A DNA stretch of 64,000 nt from contig NZ_JYII01000006.1 of the NCBI RefSeq assembly GCF_000948415.1, positions 1 to 64,000 of the forward strand, written 5' to 3'. This DNA is from Thalassospira sp. HJ (lineage in GTDB: Bacteria > Pseudomonadota > Alphaproteobacteria > Rhodospirillales > Thalassospiraceae). The position numbers were made by a program, and so were the translations under genes. Below are positions 63,801 through 64,000 of this stretch, in pieces. The notes beneath the pieces are model-generated. The model saw only the letters and a list, made by a program, of their open reading frames with translations, was not told the DNA's origin and did not search any database. Within the stretch, counting starts at the first letter, position 1. Each line of letters starts with the position of its first letter.

Positions 63801-64000
63801 CAATGTTCAACGCAATTGCGGTATCCTCGTTACCGGATGCATCACTGACGTTCAGGGTCGGCGCATCCGCAACGCCAGCAACATCAACCGTGATGCTGTC
63901 CGTCGTCGTCGCAACATCAGAGCCATCCGCCGACGTCGCAGTCACACCGAGGTCAAACGAGCCACTGAAGTCTTCAGCCGGCGTAATCGTCAGGCCCTCA
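60817..64000 (-). CDS. Giant type I secreted protein with beta-sandwich repeats and RTX array, C-terminal part
   Basis: The frame runs off the window edge, so 1,060 residues of a larger protein are seen. From the edge inward: part of one and then five complete 108-residue repeats of cadherin/VCBS-like type (opening [14 protein letters not shown], containing [12 protein letters not shown] and ending TITVDVAG), an acidic linker, 42 RTX nonapeptides (GGxGxDxLx) at 61063-62196 that bind calcium after export, and an 81-residue C-terminal secretion region ending in [10 protein letters not shown]. It is probably an adhesin or matrix protein exported by an ABC type I system; no transporter gene is in the window. 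The C-terminus is complete. Enzymatic domains may lie upstream. Confidence 0.9.
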   Translation of the reverse strand, partial: EGLTITPAEDFSGSFDLGVTATSADGSDVATTTDSITVDVAGVADAPTLNVSDASGNEDTAIALNIDAGLADSSESLTITISGVPEGASLSAGTDNGDGTWTLTGGELEGLSVTPPSDFSGSFDLEITASTQDGIDIASVTDTVMVDVAGVADAPTLDVSDASGSEDSAIALDIDAGLTDSSETLTVTISGVPDGATLSAGADNGDGTWTLGSEQLEGLTITPAEDFSGSFDLSITAVSADGEDVASVSDTITVDVAGVADTPTLDVSDASGSEDSDIALDIAAGFSDASEVLSVTISGVPDGASLSAGTDNGDGTWSLAPADLEGLTVTPAEDYSGSFDLSVSVTSTDGADTATVSDTITVDVAGVADAPTLDVSDIAGDEDTDIAIDIDAGLTDSSETMTITVSGVPDGASLSAGTNNGDGTWTLSPGDLEGLTITPAEDYSGSFDLGITVTSTDGSDTNSLSDTITVDVAGVADTPTLDVEDASGDEGTAVALDIDAAVTDSSETLTVTISGVPDGASLSAGTNNGDGTWTLTPAQLSGLTITAASDYSGTFELTVSVQSRDGEDTATTTAILEVTFDEVQDEDEVIWDPNDDGEIETGSGNDTVGGNNGDDTISTNAGNDTIWAGEGDDVIYAGEGDDSVTGDGGDDTIYGGGGDDTLHGGEGRNTIDGGTGNDYITGGSDRDTITSSAGDNIVYAGEGRNYIETGAGDDSLYAGSGDDTILGGDGDNYVSAGEGRNDITTGSGDDSILAGSGNDTISAGDGDNYINVGEGKNTITSGIGDDTIMTGSGDDVIDAGDGDNTVYGGGGRNTIDTGSGDDTITTGSDKDTISAGDGNDNIDAGDGRNTVWGGGGDDSIHGAWGDDTFYGGDGNDILNADGGDNEFDGGAGDDTLTAGWGEDTFFGGAGNDTLDGGGGDDTLDGGDGNDSLLGGAGDDMLIGGAGNDMLLGGEGDDTLIGGIGDDSLYGGGGSDLFIFNMGDGNDHVDGGANGWTTDTIELHGVGGGDIDSSDWTLVLDEGEITKSKGSSFELSTDSSGTIVFSDGSELTFSNVERIEW
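61063..62196 (-). repeat. RTX nonapeptide-coding array (42 units of 27 bp)
   Basis: Consecutive nine-residue units without gaps. Units 8, 12, 16, 20, 24 and 28 carry R-N or K-N where Asp is usual, so units 8-31 (62007 to 61360) form six 108-bp higher-order repeats of four nonapeptides. The remaining units follow the plain GxGxD pattern. Confidence 0.9.
62254..64000 (-). repeat. Tandem 324-bp repeats coding beta-sandwich domains
   Basis: Five complete units (63873-63550, 63549-63226, 63225-62902, 62901-62578 and about 62577-62254) plus the end of another at the window edge. The GCAACATC-type block recurs every 324 bases. Protein copies are mostly identical in length and very similar. Confidence 0.9.

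Overview
The window looks like a chromosomal segment of a Gram-negative alphaproteobacterium. Gene content and protein style (alphaproteobacterial GshA, two chemoreceptors, MtaB-FtsY, rpmH-rnpA-yidD-yidC, EcfG-type promoters, marine lipid-remodelling genes) suggest a marine Rhodospirillales member such as Thalassospira. That assignment comes from recognition, not from a search. Most of the window is moderately GC-rich housekeeping sequence, densely packed, with short gaps and many ATGA overlaps. No tRNA, rRNA, IS element, CRISPR array or prophage was seen.

Layout. 1-5.1 kb: the end of an aldehyde dehydrogenase, then gshA and rsmE (minus), and ubiA plus an ETFB-type lysine methyltransferase (plus). 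5.1-15.3 kb: a soluble three-PAS chemoreceptor, a GGCT-like protein, a DUF4170 protein, ubiD, a chromosomal ccdAB pair, a lipoprotein, pmbA and a membrane chemoreceptor. 15.3-25.3 kb: an envelope-lipid block. It starts with a diacylglycerol kinase family gene divergent from a plcP-agt-like pair (phospholipase C plus DAG glycosyltransferase) and an atypical kinase, then runs into a translationally coupled msbA, DUF374 acyltransferase, waaA, lpxK, lpxL series. 25.3-34.9 kb: a coiled-coil membrane protein, ggt, an M23 peptidase, xseA, purD and a corrinoid-type ABC transporter (btuFCD-like) under a cobalamin riboswitch.

34.9-47.4 kb: opgD (Tat-exported), an AT-rich orphan PD-(D/E)XK nuclease-like gene, tadA, a glutamine amidotransferase, rluB, rsmD, an XRE regulator, an MFS carrier, a class C beta-lactamase-like hydrolase, chrA and amn. 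47.7-52.7 kb: a stress block with an ECF sigma factor and small anti-sigma-like protein, a small RHH-like protein, a VTT/DedA-type protein, a secreted acidic protein and dps. The last two diverge from a 250-bp gap holding two exact GGAAC-N16-CGTT promoters. A two-domain diacylglycerol kinase follows. 52.7-60.7 kb: ftsY, mtaB, a diguanylate cyclase, argB, engB, yidC, yidD, rnpA and rpmH (L34, 44 codons). 60.8-64 kb: the 3' part of a very large type I secreted protein with 108-residue beta-sandwich repeats and 42 RTX nonapeptides; its 5' end is outside the window.

Most notable: the paired EcfG promoters, the Pho-box-like site in the lipid-remodelling gap, the riboswitch / short ORF / 28-bp palindrome leader of the ABC transporter, the orphan nuclease-like gene, and a regular 36-residue higher-order period in the RTX array.
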